64,000 nt of DNA from Brevibacterium permense (GTDB taxonomy: Bacteria; Actinomycetota; Actinomycetes; Actinomycetales; Brevibacteriaceae). Positions 17,263 through 25,976 of the stretch are shown piece by piece. The notes under the pieces were generated by a model. It saw nothing but the letters and a program-made list of their open reading frames with translations, had not been told where the DNA came from and searched no databases. How positions within the stretch are numbered: position 1 is the first letter of the stretch; each line of letters starts with the position of its first letter. Where the stretch lies: assembly GCF_025506275.1 (NCBI RefSeq), contig NZ_QYCP01000091.1:62001-126000 (forward strand), given 5' to 3'. Both the position numbers and the translations under genes were made by a program.

Positions 17263-17528
17263 TTCTTCTTCGGCTTGTTGCCCAGTCCGACGGCGCGCAG
17301 GATCAGGCCGACGACGACGCCGAGGGCGACGATGCCGATGGAGATGTAGGTGATCGTGGGATTGTGGATCGTGAATCCCACACAGCCGACCGTGATGCCG
17401 ATGAGCATGATGACGACTCCGGTCCATCCCGCCACCGAGTTGCCGTGACCGGGATCGGCGATCGCTGCGTAGTCGATCGTGGATTTGTCGAGATCTGCGG
17501 CTCCGTTGCGGGCGAGGGACTGCGACAT
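17259..17528 (-). CDS. HGxxPAAW-family small membrane protein
   Basis: 89-residue protein with two predicted membrane helices (about 35-57 and 60-80) and a Lys-rich C-terminal end. The segment HGNSVAGWTGV at 28-38 fits the HGxxPAAW family, a group of unknown function often found inside actinobacterial trp operons. A good ribosome site (AAAGGAG) precedes the ATG, and the stop overlaps trpC by 4 nt. Function unknown; position suggests a link to tryptophan synthesis. Confidence 0.8.
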   Translation of the reverse strand: MSQSLARNGAADLDKSTIDYAAIADPGHGNSVAGWTGVVIMLIGITVGCVGFTIHNPTITYISIGIVALGVVVGLILRAVGLGNKPKKK

Positions 17529-17549
17529 GGCGCTCCTTTGTGTGAGTGC

Positions 17550-17619
17550 GTGACACGCGTGAGGAATCTTTCCTCCATTGTGTCACGCTTCTTCGGCTGA
17601 CCGGACACCGACCCGGTCA
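17550..17619 (-). promoter_or_regulatory. Two stem-loops between the trpE part and the trpC part of the cluster
   Basis: TGACCGG/CCGGTCA (17598-17619, 8-nt loop) lies right after the trp-associated membrane gene. Next comes a nested hairpin, GTGACAC/GTGTCAC outer stem and GAGGAA/TTCCTC inner stem (17550-17586), ending about 22 nt before the HGxxPAAW start codon. They could be a partial terminator or attenuator or an RNA processing site. No tryptophan-rich leader peptide is seen. Confidence 0.45.
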
Positions 17620-17624
17620 CAAGG

Positions 17625-18173
17625 TCATTTCGAATCCGGGTCGGTGTCCGGGTCGGTCGACGTTTCGTCGTCGAGTGCGTCTTCGACGTCTTCTCCGCGG
17701 GACAGTGCGTCCCAGGTCGCGGCGGAATCGAATTCCCCGGAGGCGGATTCGGCGGTGCGGGCGTAACGGTTGGAGTTCGTCCACCCGTTCGAGGCGACGG
17801 CGACCCAGATGATGCCGATGACGCCGATGCCTGCGGCCACTGCGGCGATGATCGCCCAGGAAGTGGCTCCCGGCGCCGAGGCGGCGCTGAGTGCGGTGAT
17901 CCCATAGCCGATTCCGGCGATGCCGGCCAGTCCCAGGACGACGAAGCGTCCGATCCGCCCGAGCATCGCGGCGAGCAGTCCCGAGACCGCGATGATCGCC
18001 ACACACGCGGTGGCCACGGGCGAGGTCTGGGAGCTCGGATCCTCGGTGACCTTCGCCACTCCGCTGGGTCCGAGCGTGTCGCCTCCGGCACCGGCCTGCC
18101 AGGCGGAGATCGTCAGCGCCCACAGTGCAGCGGCGATGACCAGGACCATGAGGACACCGCGTGATTTCGTCAT
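17625..18173 (-). CDS. Trp biosynthesis-associated membrane protein
   Basis: 182-residue protein with about four membrane helices and an acidic C-terminal tail. Helix spacing, the position immediately after trpE, and the NGWTNSNRYAR motif just behind the last helix fit the actinobacterial trp operon membrane protein family (Trp_oprn_chp). The biochemical role is unknown; a transport or anchoring role is only a guess. It starts 4 nt after the trpE stop codon. Confidence 0.82.
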   Translation of the reverse strand: MTKSRGVLMVLVIAAALWALTISAWQAGAGGDTLGPSGVAKVTEDPSSQTSPVATACVAIIAVSGLLAAMLGRIGRFVVLGLAGIAGIGYGITALSAASAPGATSWAIIAAVAAGIGVIGIIWVAVASNGWTNSNRYARTAESASGEFDSAATWDALSRGEDVEDALDDETSTDPDTDPDSK

Positions 18174-18177
18174 GGCC

Positions 18178-19731
18178 TCACCTCTGACTTCCCTCCGCCG
18201 CATCCAATGCGTCGGCCGTGGCGGCGGCACGCAGCACTGCTGCGGCCTTGTTCTCGGATTCCTGGTACTCGGTCTCGGGCACGGAGTCGGCAACGAGGCC
18301 GCCTCCGGCGTAGACGCTCATCGTGCCGTTCCGGAGCACCCCGGTGCGGATGGCGATGGCGAGGTCGAGGTCGCCGCTGAAGGACATATAGCCGACCACT
18401 CCCCCGTAGATTCCACGCCCGACGGGTTCGAGTTCGTCGATGATCTGCAGCGCCCGGGGTTTGGGCGCACCCGACAGCGTGCCGGCGGGGAACGTCGCCC
18501 GCAGCACATCGATGGCGGTGGTTCCGGGTTCGAGTTCGCCGCGCACGGTCGAGCTGATGTGCATGATGTGGCTGTAGCGGACGATGTCCATGAACTCGCT
18601 GACGTCGATGGTTCCGGCCGCGCAGACCTTCGCCAGATCGTTGCGGGCGAGGTCGACGAGCATGAGGTGCTCGGCTCGTTCCTTCTCATCGGCCAGGAGC
18701 TCTCGAGCCAAGGCGTCATCGGCTTCCGGTGTGATCCCGCGGGGGCGTGAACCGGCGATCGGGTGGGTGACCACCTCTCCCGACCGGACGGTCACGAGTG
18801 CTTCGGGAGAGGAGCCGATGATGCTCACCGGTTCCCCTCCGTCGTCATGGAGGTTGAGCAGGTACATGAAGGGGCTCGGGTTCGCATGCCGCAGCATCCG
18901 GTACACGCTCAGCGCATCAGCCTCGCACGGTGTGTCGAAGCGCTGGCCGATGACGACTTGGAAGATCTCGCCGTCGACGATCTTCTGCTTCGCCGTCTCC
19001 ACACCGTCGAGGTACACCTGCGGCTGGGTGCGGGTGGACACCTCGGGGTCGGCTTTCCGGGGGCGCAGGACATCTGCCGGGCTGGGCTGCTGCAGACGCT
19101 CACACATCGCGGCGATGCGGGCGACTCCCGAGGCGTGGGCGTCGTCGATGCCGGTATCGGTGCCGTTGACGTTGAATACGTTGGCCACGAGGGTGACCAT
19201 TCCCGAATAGTGGTCGAAGACGGCGATATCGCCGGGGATCATCAGCTGCACGGTCGGCAGGTGGTGTTCATTGGGCCGCGGCGGCCCGAGCCTCTCGAAG
19301 CGACGGACGATGTCCCATCCGAAGTAGCCGACGAAGCTCGAGACCATGGGCGGCAGCTCCGATTCCGCTTCGGCCACGGCGAGGAGGTCGAGGGTGGCGG
19401 TGACCGCGTCGAGGACGTCGCCGTCGGTGGGGATGCCGACCGGAGGGGTGCCGGTCCAGTGGAAATCGTGTGCGGTCGAGATGAGGGTGGCCACGGGCGC
19501 CGAGCCGATGAAGGAGTACCTGGCCCAGGATCCGGCGACTGCGGATTCGAAGAGGAAGCTGCCCGGTCCGCCGTCGGTGAGTTTGCGGTAGAGGCTCAGC
19601 GGGGTCTCCGAGTCCGCGAGCACTTGGGTGTGGACCGGCACCAGACGATGGTCGGCGCCGAGGGCGCGGAACTCGTCGAGGCTGGGTCGGATCGGCAGGT
19701 CGGTGGGGTTCGCCGCTGGGTCAGTCGACAC
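18178..19731 (-). CDS. trpE: Anthranilate synthase component I
   Basis: Makes anthranilate from chorismate with ammonia from TrpG. The feedback site begins with FLFESAVAG (equivalent to LLES), and the catalytic chorismate-binding domain contains [39 protein letters not shown] and [13 protein letters not shown] at 19731 gives 517 residues, the family norm, and has AGGAC upstream; it overlaps the hisI 3' end by 11 nt, tying trpE to the his genes. Upstream in-frame sequence has no family similarity. A trpG partner is not in the window. Confidence 0.95.
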   Translation of the reverse strand: MSTDPAANPTDLPIRPSLDEFRALGADHRLVPVHTQVLADSETPLSLYRKLTDGGPGSFLFESAVAGSWARYSFIGSAPVATLISTAHDFHWTGTPPVGIPTDGDVLDAVTATLDLLAVAEAESELPPMVSSFVGYFGWDIVRRFERLGPPRPNEHHLPTVQLMIPGDIAVFDHYSGMVTLVANVFNVNGTDTGIDDAHASGVARIAAMCERLQQPSPADVLRPRKADPEVSTRTQPQVYLDGVETAKQKIVDGEIFQVVIGQRFDTPCEADALSVYRMLRHANPSPFMYLLNLHDDGGEPVSIIGSSPEALVTVRSGEVVTHPIAGSRPRGITPEADDALARELLADEKERAEHLMLVDLARNDLAKVCAAGTIDVSEFMDIVRYSHIMHISSTVRGELEPGTTAIDVLRATFPAGTLSGAPKPRALQIIDELEPVGRGIYGGVVGYMSFSGDLDLAIAIRTGVLRNGTMSVYAGGGLVADSVPETEYQESENKAAAVLRAAATADALDAAEGSQR

Positions 19732-20077
19732 TGATGGTCCTTCCGGTGAAGCAGGTCGGGGTGTTCGTATGGCAGGCGGGTCCGGTCTGGTCGACGAGCA
19801 TGAGCAGGGCGTCGGCATCACAGTCGAGACTGAGCGAGCGGACGTGCTGGACATGGCCAGAGGTCTCCCCCTTCACCCAGTATTCCTGCCGGGAGCGGGA
19901 CCAGTAGGTGGCCCGCTTCGTCTCCAGTGTGCGGGAGACGGCTTCGACGTCCATCCACGCGAGCATGAGCACCTCTCCGCTCGTGGCCTCTTGGACGATG
20001 ACGGGGATGAGCCCGGCGTCGTTCGTGAGGATGATCTCCCGCCAGTTCTCCGGAGTCGCGTCGATGTCGCTGCTCAT
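19721..20077 (-). CDS. hisI: Phosphoribosyl-AMP cyclohydrolase
   Basis: Third step of histidine synthesis: opens the ring of phosphoribosyl-AMP. The 118-residue single-domain form has the metal motif LDCDADALL and the Zn cysteines in CDAD and GPACHT. The N-terminal [23 protein letters not shown] block is diagnostic. ATG overlaps the hisF stop (ATGA), and the 3' end overlaps trpE. The pyrophosphohydrolase HisE is a separate gene about 5 kb upstream in the same cluster. Confidence 0.96.
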   Translation of the reverse strand: MSSDIDATPENWREIILTNDAGLIPVIVQEATSGEVLMLAWMDVEAVSRTLETKRATYWSRSRQEYWVKGETSGHVQHVRSLSLDCDADALLMLVDQTGPACHTNTPTCFTGRTISVD

Positions 20078-20838
20078 CGGACGTCGATTCCCTCCGCACG
20101 CAGGGCGTCCTTGACCTCGGCGATGCTCAGGGTGCCGAAGTGGAAGACGCTGGCGGCCAGCAGGGCATCGGCTCCGGCTTCCACCGCCGGAGCGAAGTGT
20201 TCGACCTTTCCGGCGCCGCCCGAGGCGATGAGCGGTACGTCGACGGCTGCGCGGGCGGCGCGGATGAGTTCGAGGTCGAATCCCTCGCGTGTGCCGTCGG
20301 CGTCGATGGAGTTGAGCAGGATCTCGCCGACCCCGCGGTCGGCGGCTTCCCGGATCCAGTCGATGGCACAGCGACCGGTGCCTTGGCGGCCGCCGCGGGT
20401 GGTGACCTCGAAGCCGGATTCCGTGCTCGCGCCCTGTGCGCGCCGTGCGTCGAGGGAGAGGACGAGGACCTGGTTGCCGAAGTGTCGGGAGATCTCGCTG
20501 ATGAGTTCCGGGTTCTTCACCGCCGAGGTGTTGACCGAGACCTTGTCGGCTCCGTCGCGCAGCAGCCGGTCGACGTCGGCGACGCTGCGGATCCCTCCGC
20601 CGACGGTGAGCGGGATGAAGACCTCTTCGGCGCAGGCGCGGACGATGTCGTGGACGGTCTCCCGGTCACCGCTGCTGGCCGTGACGTCGAGGAAAGTGAG
20701 TTCGTCGGCTCCGGATTCGCCGTAGCGGCGGGCGAGCTCGACGGGGTCGCCGGCGTCCCTGAGGTCGGCGAACTTCACTCCCTTGACGACGCGTCCGCCG
20801 TCCACATCCAGACAGGGGATGACTCTGACAGCTACCAC
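20074..20838 (-). CDS. hisF: Imidazole glycerol phosphate synthase subunit HisF
   Basis: Cyclase subunit of IGP synthase; uses ammonia from HisH to form IGP and AICAR. TIM barrel of 254 residues with catalytic Asp in [14 protein letters not shown] and the second Asp in [20 protein letters not shown] and ASGGAGK are the phosphate loops. It starts 9 nt after the carboxyltransferase stop codon and overlaps hisI. HisH and HisA are not in the window. Confidence 0.96.
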   Translation of the reverse strand: MVAVRVIPCLDVDGGRVVKGVKFADLRDAGDPVELARRYGESGADELTFLDVTASSGDRETVHDIVRACAEEVFIPLTVGGGIRSVADVDRLLRDGADKVSVNTSAVKNPELISEISRHFGNQVLVLSLDARRAQGASTESGFEVTTRGGRQGTGRCAIDWIREAADRGVGEILLNSIDADGTREGFDLELIRAARAAVDVPLIASGGAGKVEHFAPAVEAGADALLAASVFHFGTLSIAEVKDALRAEGIDVR

Positions 20839-20847
20839 GCAGTCCTC

Positions 20848-22350
20848 CTAGATTCCCAGGCCCCGGTAGCGATCCATTCGGCGGGCCAGGCGCCTGGCCG
20901 AAGGTTCGCGCATGAGCGAGATGAGTTCGTATTCGAGTGTCTCACCGACCCTGGCGACGAAGTCGAGCGGTTCATCGCTGGCGTCGGGATGTTCGGCGAT
21001 GATCCGGTCGACGACTCCGTTGGCCTGCAGCATGGGAGCGTGCACGCCCTGGCTCTGAGCCATCTCGGCAGCTCGCTCGGTCGTGCGGTGCACGATCGCC
21101 GAGGCGCCTTCGGGCGGCAGGGGCGAGAGCCAGCCGTGTTCGGCGCTGAGCACCCGGTCGGTCGGGATGAGGGCCAGTGCTCCGCCCCCGGATCCCTCAC
21201 CGAGGATGAGCGAGACGGACGGAGCGTCGAGGTTGGCGAGGTCGGCGAGGCTCCGGGCGATCTCGCCGGCGATGCCGCCTTCTTCGGCTTCCCTCGACAG
21301 GGCCGCCCCGGGGGTGTCGATGACGGTCACGAGCGGCAGGTGCAGCTCCGCGGCCAATCGCATTCCGCGTCTAGCCTCACGCAGGGCCGCCGGGCCCATG
21401 GGTGCGCGGGAGTCCTGCCGGAATCGATCCTGGCCGAGGACGACGCACGGTGCGGAACCGAACTTCGCCAGAGCCAGCAGCAGTCCGGGGTCTTTCTCCC
21501 CTTCGCCGGTGCCGTTGAGCGGCAGCACGGTGTTCGCTGCGGTGCGCAGCACGTCACGGACTCCGGGGCGTTCGGGGCGACGCGAGCTGGTGATCGCGGC
21601 CCAGGCATCGGAGTTCGGGTCCACGCGGTCGGGGGCCGTGTCCGGGTCCGGCACCGAGCTCGGAACTTCCTTGGCGCCCATGAGCACGTCGAGGACGCGG
21701 GAGACGGTGCCGGCGATGCGTTCGGGTCCGATGACGGCGTCGACGATGCCCATCTTGTGCAGATTCTCCCCGGTCTGCACGTTCTCCGGGAACTTCTCTC
21801 CGTAGATGGCCTCATACACCCGAGGGCCCAGGAATCCGATGAGGGATCCGGGTTCGGCCACGGTGACGTGCCCCAGCGATCCCCAGGAGGCGAAGACTCC
21901 TCCGGTGGTGGGATGGCGCAGGTAGACGAGGTAGGGCAGTCCGGCCTTGCGGTGGGCGATGACGGCGTTCGTGATCTTCACCATCGACAGGAAGGCGATG
22001 GTGCCCTCCTGCATGCGGGTGCCGCCCGAGGCGGGACCGGCCAGCAGGGGCAGCCCTTCGAGGGTCGCACGTTCGATGGCGTCGACGAGGCGTTCGGCCG
22101 CGGCCACGCCGATCGACCCGGCGAGGAAGCGGAATTCGCCGGCGATCACGGCCACGCGACGGCCGGCGATGGTGCCTTCGCCGGTGATGATGGATTCGTC
22201 GACTCCGGATTTCTGCGCCGCGGCTTCGAGTTCAGCGGCGTAGGCGTCGGAGATCCCGCCGGCGGGCTGGACGGGAGTGGTGTCCCAGGACAGATACGAT
22301 CCTTCGTCGAGGACGACGTCGACGAGCTCGAGTGCGTTGAGACGTGTCAT
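20848..22350 (-). CDS. Fused carboxyltransferase (AccD-like plus AccA-like)
   Basis: Biotin-dependent carboxyltransferase of the crotonase-like fold, 500 residues. The first half resembles the beta subunit (GPASGGTRMQEGTIAFLSM, TGGVFASWGSLG, LIGFLGPRVYE). The second half resembles the alpha subunit (PLVTVIDTPGAALSREAEE, ILGEGSGGGALALIPTDRVL, SPLPPEGASAIVHR). The N-terminal zinc ribbon of AccD is absent. It may be an acetyl-CoA carboxylase subunit or a catabolic acyl-CoA carboxylase; no biotin carboxylase or biotin carrier is nearby, so the substrate is open. It starts 11 nt after the CoA-transferase gene and precedes hisF, an unusual place. The ribosome site is weak. Confidence 0.85.
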   Translation of the reverse strand: MTRLNALELVDVVLDEGSYLSWDTTPVQPAGGISDAYAAELEAAAQKSGVDESIITGEGTIAGRRVAVIAGEFRFLAGSIGVAAAERLVDAIERATLEGLPLLAGPASGGTRMQEGTIAFLSMVKITNAVIAHRKAGLPYLVYLRHPTTGGVFASWGSLGHVTVAEPGSLIGFLGPRVYEAIYGEKFPENVQTGENLHKMGIVDAVIGPERIAGTVSRVLDVLMGAKEVPSSVPDPDTAPDRVDPNSDAWAAITSSRRPERPGVRDVLRTAANTVLPLNGTGEGEKDPGLLLALAKFGSAPCVVLGQDRFRQDSRAPMGPAALREARRGMRLAAELHLPLVTVIDTPGAALSREAEEGGIAGEIARSLADLANLDAPSVSLILGEGSGGGALALIPTDRVLSAEHGWLSPLPPEGASAIVHRTTERAAEMAQSQGVHAPMLQANGVVDRIIAEHPDASDEPLDFVARVGETLEYELISLMREPSARRLARRMDRYRGLGI

Positions 22351-22361
22351 GGCGGTTCCGT

Positions 22362-23561
22362 TCAGTTTCCGTCGGCGAGCCACGCCACGATGGATTCCGC
22401 GTCTTCGTCGAGCAGCGGCGGGGCATCGTGAGCGGTGCGGGTGGTTTCGACCTCACCGGAGGAATCGGCGTCGAAGAAGCGCAGCGGCGGTCCGGGCAGG
22501 TCGATGTCGCCGAGCACGGGGTGGTCGACGGAGACCTTGAGTCCCTGGCTGAGAGCCTGCTCCCACTGGTAGACCTCGGGAAGGGTGCGCACCGTGCCGG
22601 ACGGGATTCCCGCCTCGGTGAGCTTGGCGAGAAGTTCGGCCGCGTCGTAGGCGGAGAAGCGGTCTTCGATGAGTTCGATGACGGCGGGGCGGTTGTCCAC
22701 GCGCTCGGAGTTGACGGCCATGCCCTCGGTGGCGGGATCGATGTCGAAGGCAGTGCAGAACTTCTGCCACAGGTTCTCGTTGCCCACGGAGATCTGCACG
22801 GCGCCGTCGCGGCAGGTGAAGAGGCCGTAGGGCGACAGCGAAGGGTGGTGGTTGCCGCCGGGCTGCGGTTCCTGACCGGCCACTGTGGCCCGGGTGCCTT
22901 GGAAGGCGTGGACGCCGACCATTCCCGCGATGAGCGAGGTGCGCACGACCTTGCCCTTGCCGGTGCGTTCACGTTCGAGCAGGGCCGCCAGCACGCCGTA
23001 TGAGCCGTAGATTCCGGCGAGCAGGTCGGCGATCGGCACACCCACGCGCTGCATATCATCGGGTCCCGAACCGGTCAGCGACATCAGCCCGGCTTCACCC
23101 TGAGCGATCTGGTCATAGCCGGCGCGCGAGGCTTCCGGACCGTCGTGGCCGAATCCGGTGATGGACAGGATGATCAGGCGCGGGTTGATCTCCATGCAGC
23201 GGGCGGTGGAGAAGCCGAGTCGGTCGAGGACACCGGAGCGGAAGTTCTCGATGAGCACATCGGCGCGTGCGATGAGTCCGGTCAGGGTGTCCTTGCCCGT
23301 GTCGGATTTGAGGTCGAGGGCGATGGATTCCTTGTTGCGGTTGCACGAGAAGAAGTAGGTGGCCTGAGGATTGTCCGCAGGCCCGACGAAGGGAGGCCCC
23401 CAGGACCGCGAATCATCGCCCTTGCCGGGGTTCTCGACCTTGATCACCCGCGCGCCGAGATCGCCGAACATCATTCCTGCATGTGGGCCGGCCAGGGCAC
23501 GAGAGAGATCGACGACGGTGTATCCGGTCAGGGGTCCTGCCTCGGGTGTCTCGTTCGCCAT
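22362..23561 (-). CDS. CaiB/BaiF family (class III) CoA-transferase
   Basis: Moves CoA between carboxylic acids by the formyl-CoA transferase mechanism; the acids are unknown. Family blocks: VVDLSRALAGPHAGMMFGDLGARVIKVE near the N-terminus, IALDLKSDTGK, DVLIENFRSGVLDRLGF, and MSLTGSGPDDMQRVGVPIADLLAG where the acidic PDD is in the region of the catalytic Asp. 399 residues is standard. GGAGG is 6 nt before the ATG. It is 2 nt downstream of the PH-domain gene and directly upstream of the carboxyltransferase, suggesting a shared acyl-CoA pathway embedded in the his cluster. Confidence 0.9.
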   Translation of the reverse strand: MANETPEAGPLTGYTVVDLSRALAGPHAGMMFGDLGARVIKVENPGKGDDSRSWGPPFVGPADNPQATYFFSCNRNKESIALDLKSDTGKDTLTGLIARADVLIENFRSGVLDRLGFSTARCMEINPRLIILSITGFGHDGPEASRAGYDQIAQGEAGLMSLTGSGPDDMQRVGVPIADLLAGIYGSYGVLAALLERERTGKGKVVRTSLIAGMVGVHAFQGTRATVAGQEPQPGGNHHPSLSPYGLFTCRDGAVQISVGNENLWQKFCTAFDIDPATEGMAVNSERVDNRPAVIELIEDRFSAYDAAELLAKLTEAGIPSGTVRTLPEVYQWEQALSQGLKVSVDHPVLGDIDLPGPPLRFFDADSSGEVETTRTAHDAPPLLDEDAESIVAWLADGN

Positions 23562-23563
23562 TC

Positions 23564-24025
23564 CTAATCCTCCTTGAAGTGGGTGCTTCTCTTGATGAGC
23601 ATACGCAATCGTGCGACCTCCGCATGGGCGCGGCGACCGTCTGCGTGCTGGATCGCCATCACCGCGCAGGTGGTGCCGTCCGTGAGGTCCAACAGGGGCC
23701 ACGGGTCATCGCCCTCGGGTGAGAACGTCACACCGAGGATCTGTCCCCAGTCGAGCCGACGGGTGCGCACCATATTCTTGACCACCAGACCGTCCTCGGT
23801 GGGTCGGGCCTGGATATCGGAGATGCGCAGCAGGGCGGCTCCGAAGAGAATGCCCAGCAGGTTCATCCATATCATGTCGAGGACTGTCCACGGTTCCCAG
23901 TCCACGACGAACAGCGCCACGGACAGGACCGCGAACCCAGCGGTCACGGCAACGGCACCGACGATGCTGACGACGCGCACCTGTCGGGGCCGGAACACGG
24001 CCAGATCAGATTCGGCAGGCGCCAA
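23564..24025 (-). CDS. Membrane protein with bacterial PH-like domain
   Basis: 153 residues: two membrane helices (about 18-40 and 48-68), then a cytoplasmic beta-rich domain resembling the actinobacterial PH_6 type (RPTEDGLVVKNMVRTRRLDWGQILGVTF). The likely start is TTG at 24025, inside the last 20 nt of hisG, with GGTGA about 6 nt upstream. It ends 2 nt before the CoA-transferase start. This kind of gene is commonly linked to hisG/hisE in actinobacteria. Function unknown. Confidence 0.75.
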   Translation of the reverse strand: MAPAESDLAVFRPRQVRVVSIVGAVAVTAGFAVLSVALFVVDWEPWTVLDMIWMNLLGILFGAALLRISDIQARPTEDGLVVKNMVRTRRLDWGQILGVTFSPEGDDPWPLLDLTDGTTCAVMAIQHADGRRAHAEVARLRMLIKRSTHFKED

Positions 24026-24845
24026 TGTTCGTCACCAGAATCGCACGCGCCCCGACTCCGTAGAGCCGGTCCATGACGTTGTTGACTTCCTTCGCTTCGA
24101 CCATGACGCGCACGGCGACCCACCCGGTCTCCTGCAGCGGGGACACGGTCGGGGATTCGAGCCCCGGGGTCAGCGAGATCGCCTCGGGAACCAGGCGCTG
24201 TTCGATGTTGTAGTCGACGAGCACATACTGGCGGGCGACCATGACCGATTCGAGACGGCGTTTGAGCACGCCGATGCGGGATTCGGCTCCGGCGCGCTGG
24301 ATGAGCACACCTTCTGATTCGAGCAGCGGCTCGCCGAAGGTTTCGAGTCCCGCGGCCCGCAGCGTGGAGCCGGTCTCGACGACATCGGCGATGGCGTCGG
24401 CGACTCCGAGCTGGATGGAGACCTCGATCGCTCCGTCGAGCTGCACGGTGGTTGCCGCGATTCCGCGTCGCTGCAGGTCGGCATCCACGAGGTTCGGGAA
24501 GCTCGTGGCGATGCGGGCACCGGCCAGCTGCTCGGCCGAGGTGAAGGAGCCGGCGGTGCCGGCGTAGAAGAAGCGCGAGGCGCCGAATCCGAGGCCGAGC
24601 ACCTCTTCGGCTTCGGCCTGTGACTCGAGCAGCAGGTCACGGCCGGTGATTCCGGCGTCGAGGATTCCGGAGCCGACGTAGATGGCGATGTCGCGGGGAC
24701 GCAGATAGAAGAATTCGACTCCGTTGACCTCATCCTGATGGACCAGGGTCTTGGTTCCGCGTCGAGTGGAGTATCCGGCCTCGCTGAGCATGTCGGAGGC
24801 GGCTTCGGACAGTGCGCCCTTGTTGGGCACGGCTACACGCAGCAT
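24006..24845 (-). CDS. hisG: ATP phosphoribosyltransferase (long form)
   Basis: First committed step of histidine synthesis, ATP + PRPP to phosphoribosyl-ATP. MLRVAVPNKGALSE opens the protein, YVGSGILDAGITGRDLL follows, and the PRPP-loop region is ADVVETGSTLRAAGL. 279 residues and the ending VMVEAKEVNNVMDRLYGVGARAILVTNI mark the HisG-L type with the C-terminal ACT-like domain for histidine feedback. AAAGGGA precedes the ATG. The in-frame extension upstream is rejected because it overlaps hisE and is not conserved. Confidence 0.95.
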   Translation of the reverse strand: MLRVAVPNKGALSEAASDMLSEAGYSTRRGTKTLVHQDEVNGVEFFYLRPRDIAIYVGSGILDAGITGRDLLLESQAEAEEVLGLGFGASRFFYAGTAGSFTSAEQLAGARIATSFPNLVDADLQRRGIAATTVQLDGAIEVSIQLGVADAIADVVETGSTLRAAGLETFGEPLLESEGVLIQRAGAESRIGVLKRRLESVMVARQYVLVDYNIEQRLVPEAISLTPGLESPTVSPLQETGWVAVRVMVEAKEVNNVMDRLYGVGARAILVTNIGACRI

Positions 24846-24898
24846 GGGGTCCCTTTGGAGTTCGATGGCGTCGGGGCGGTCAGGTTCGTGGGAAGGTC

Positions 24899-25180
24899 TT
24901 ACAGGTGGGTGTTGACGTCGTCGAGGGTCAGCCCCTTGGCGATCATCATCACCTGCACGTGGTAGAGCAGCTGCGAGATCTCCTCGGCGAGCTCTTCCTT
25001 GGTTTCGTATTCGGCGGCCATCCATACTTCGGCAGCCTCTTCCACGACCTTCTTGCCGATCGCATGGACTCCGGCGTCGAGTTCGGCCACGGTCTTCGAA
25101 CCGTTGGGGCGATCGAGGGATTTCTGCTGGAGTTCGGCGTAGAGAGTCTCAAAGGTCTTCACTTCTCCAGCGTAATGCAT
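24899..25180 (-). CDS. hisE: Phosphoribosyl-ATP pyrophosphatase
   Basis: Second step of histidine synthesis. All-alpha MazG-like fold: [14 protein letters not shown], then [17 protein letters not shown] with the metal-binding EExxE-type glutamates, and [14 protein letters not shown]. The C-terminal DDVNTHL is typical. The exact start is uncertain: ATG at 25180 is used, but GTG at 25162 (KTFETLY directly after it) and two further upstream ATGs are possible, none with a well-spaced Shine-Dalgarno. A 53-nt gap separates it from hisG. Confidence 0.9.
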   Translation of the reverse strand: MHYAGEVKTFETLYAELQQKSLDRPNGSKTVAELDAGVHAIGKKVVEEAAEVWMAAEYETKEELAEEISQLLYHVQVMMIAKGLTLDDVNTHL

Positions 25181-25260
25181 CCGCATCGGCCGCAGCATTC
25201 GGGGTCTCATGTTCTAAAACGCGGCGGGCCGGGTCTCACCGGTGCTGTCGGCGACTGACC

Positions 25261-25926
25261 TCAGTCCTCGGGGTCGCGGCCGATGTCGGTGGCCGGACGG
25301 TGAGGCGCAGAGATCGTCTGTCGTGACCGCTTCGACCAGTCGATGAGTCCGAGGATGACCATGACGAGGAAGAACAGGTACACGGCTCCGGAGAAGACGA
25401 GTCCGCCGGAGATCGCCAGCGGGATGCCGACGAGGTCGACGGCGAGCCAGACGAACCAGAATTCGACGATGGCCCGGCCCTGGGCGTACATGGCCACGAT
25501 CGAACCGATGAAGATATAAGCGTCGGGGTAGGGGTTCCAGGACCATCCGCCCAGGGCGAGGACCCAGCCGAAGACTCCGGTGCCGACGACGAGAGCCGCG
25601 AGCAGGATCGCCCGTTCCTTCCAACTCGCCCAGCGGACGAGGACTTCACCGGCGGCGGCCTTGGACTTCTTCCATTGCGTCCATCCCCAGACCGCGGCGA
25701 CGATGATGACGACCTGCCGGGAGGCGTTGCCGCCGAGGCCGGCGGAGAGACTGGCGGAGAAGAGGAGGATGGAGCCGAGGATCTGCACCGGCCAGGACAG
25801 GATGTTCCGGCGCAGCGCCAGAACGACCGTGGCCAGCGCACAGATGTTGCCGAACAGGTCGGAGTACGGCACAGGCTTGCCCAGCAGTTCGAATGCCGGG
25901 GTATTCAACCAGTCGAACAGGTCCAT
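25261..25926 (-). CDS. pnuC: Nicotinamide riboside transporter PnuC
   Basis: Facilitates uptake of nicotinamide riboside (or related vitamin) for NAD salvage. 221 residues with about seven membrane helices and the SWEET-like layout of PnuC. Diagnostic stretches: YSDLFGNICALATVVLALRRNILSWPVQI, VWGWTQWKK and WNPYPDAYIFIGSIVAMYAQGRAIVEFWFVWLAVDL (given in part). ATG at 25926 is preferred over the adjacent GTG because GAAGAG is at proper distance. It is between rpe and hisE, with no nadR or riboswitch visible. Confidence 0.9.
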   Translation of the reverse strand: MDLFDWLNTPAFELLGKPVPYSDLFGNICALATVVLALRRNILSWPVQILGSILLFSASLSAGLGGNASRQVVIIVAAVWGWTQWKKSKAAAGEVLVRWASWKERAILLAALVVGTGVFGWVLALGGWSWNPYPDAYIFIGSIVAMYAQGRAIVEFWFVWLAVDLVGIPLAISGGLVFSGAVYLFFLVMVILGLIDWSKRSRQTISAPHRPATDIGRDPED

Positions 25927-25946
25927 CACAGGCTCTCTTCAGGTGT

Positions 25947-25969
25947 GGGCCGTAAGCATAGTACGGCCC
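25947..25969 (-). terminator. Hairpin between rpe and pnuC
   Basis: GGGCCGTA and TACGGCCC form an 8-bp stem with a 7-nt loop, 8 nt after the rpe stop codon. No T-tract follows on the minus strand, so it is a weak terminator or an mRNA-stabilising structure. Confidence 0.45.
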
Positions 25970-25976
25970 GTTTCGG

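Noticed and set aside
17529-17575. Possible trp leader peptide starting ATGGAGGAAAG in the spacer before trpC
   Set aside because: It has no Trp codons and runs on without a nearby stop, so classical Trp attenuation is not supported.
20140-22431. A 763-codon plus-strand frame across hisF and the carboxyltransferase
   Set aside because: It spans two real genes in antisense and shows no protein family features.
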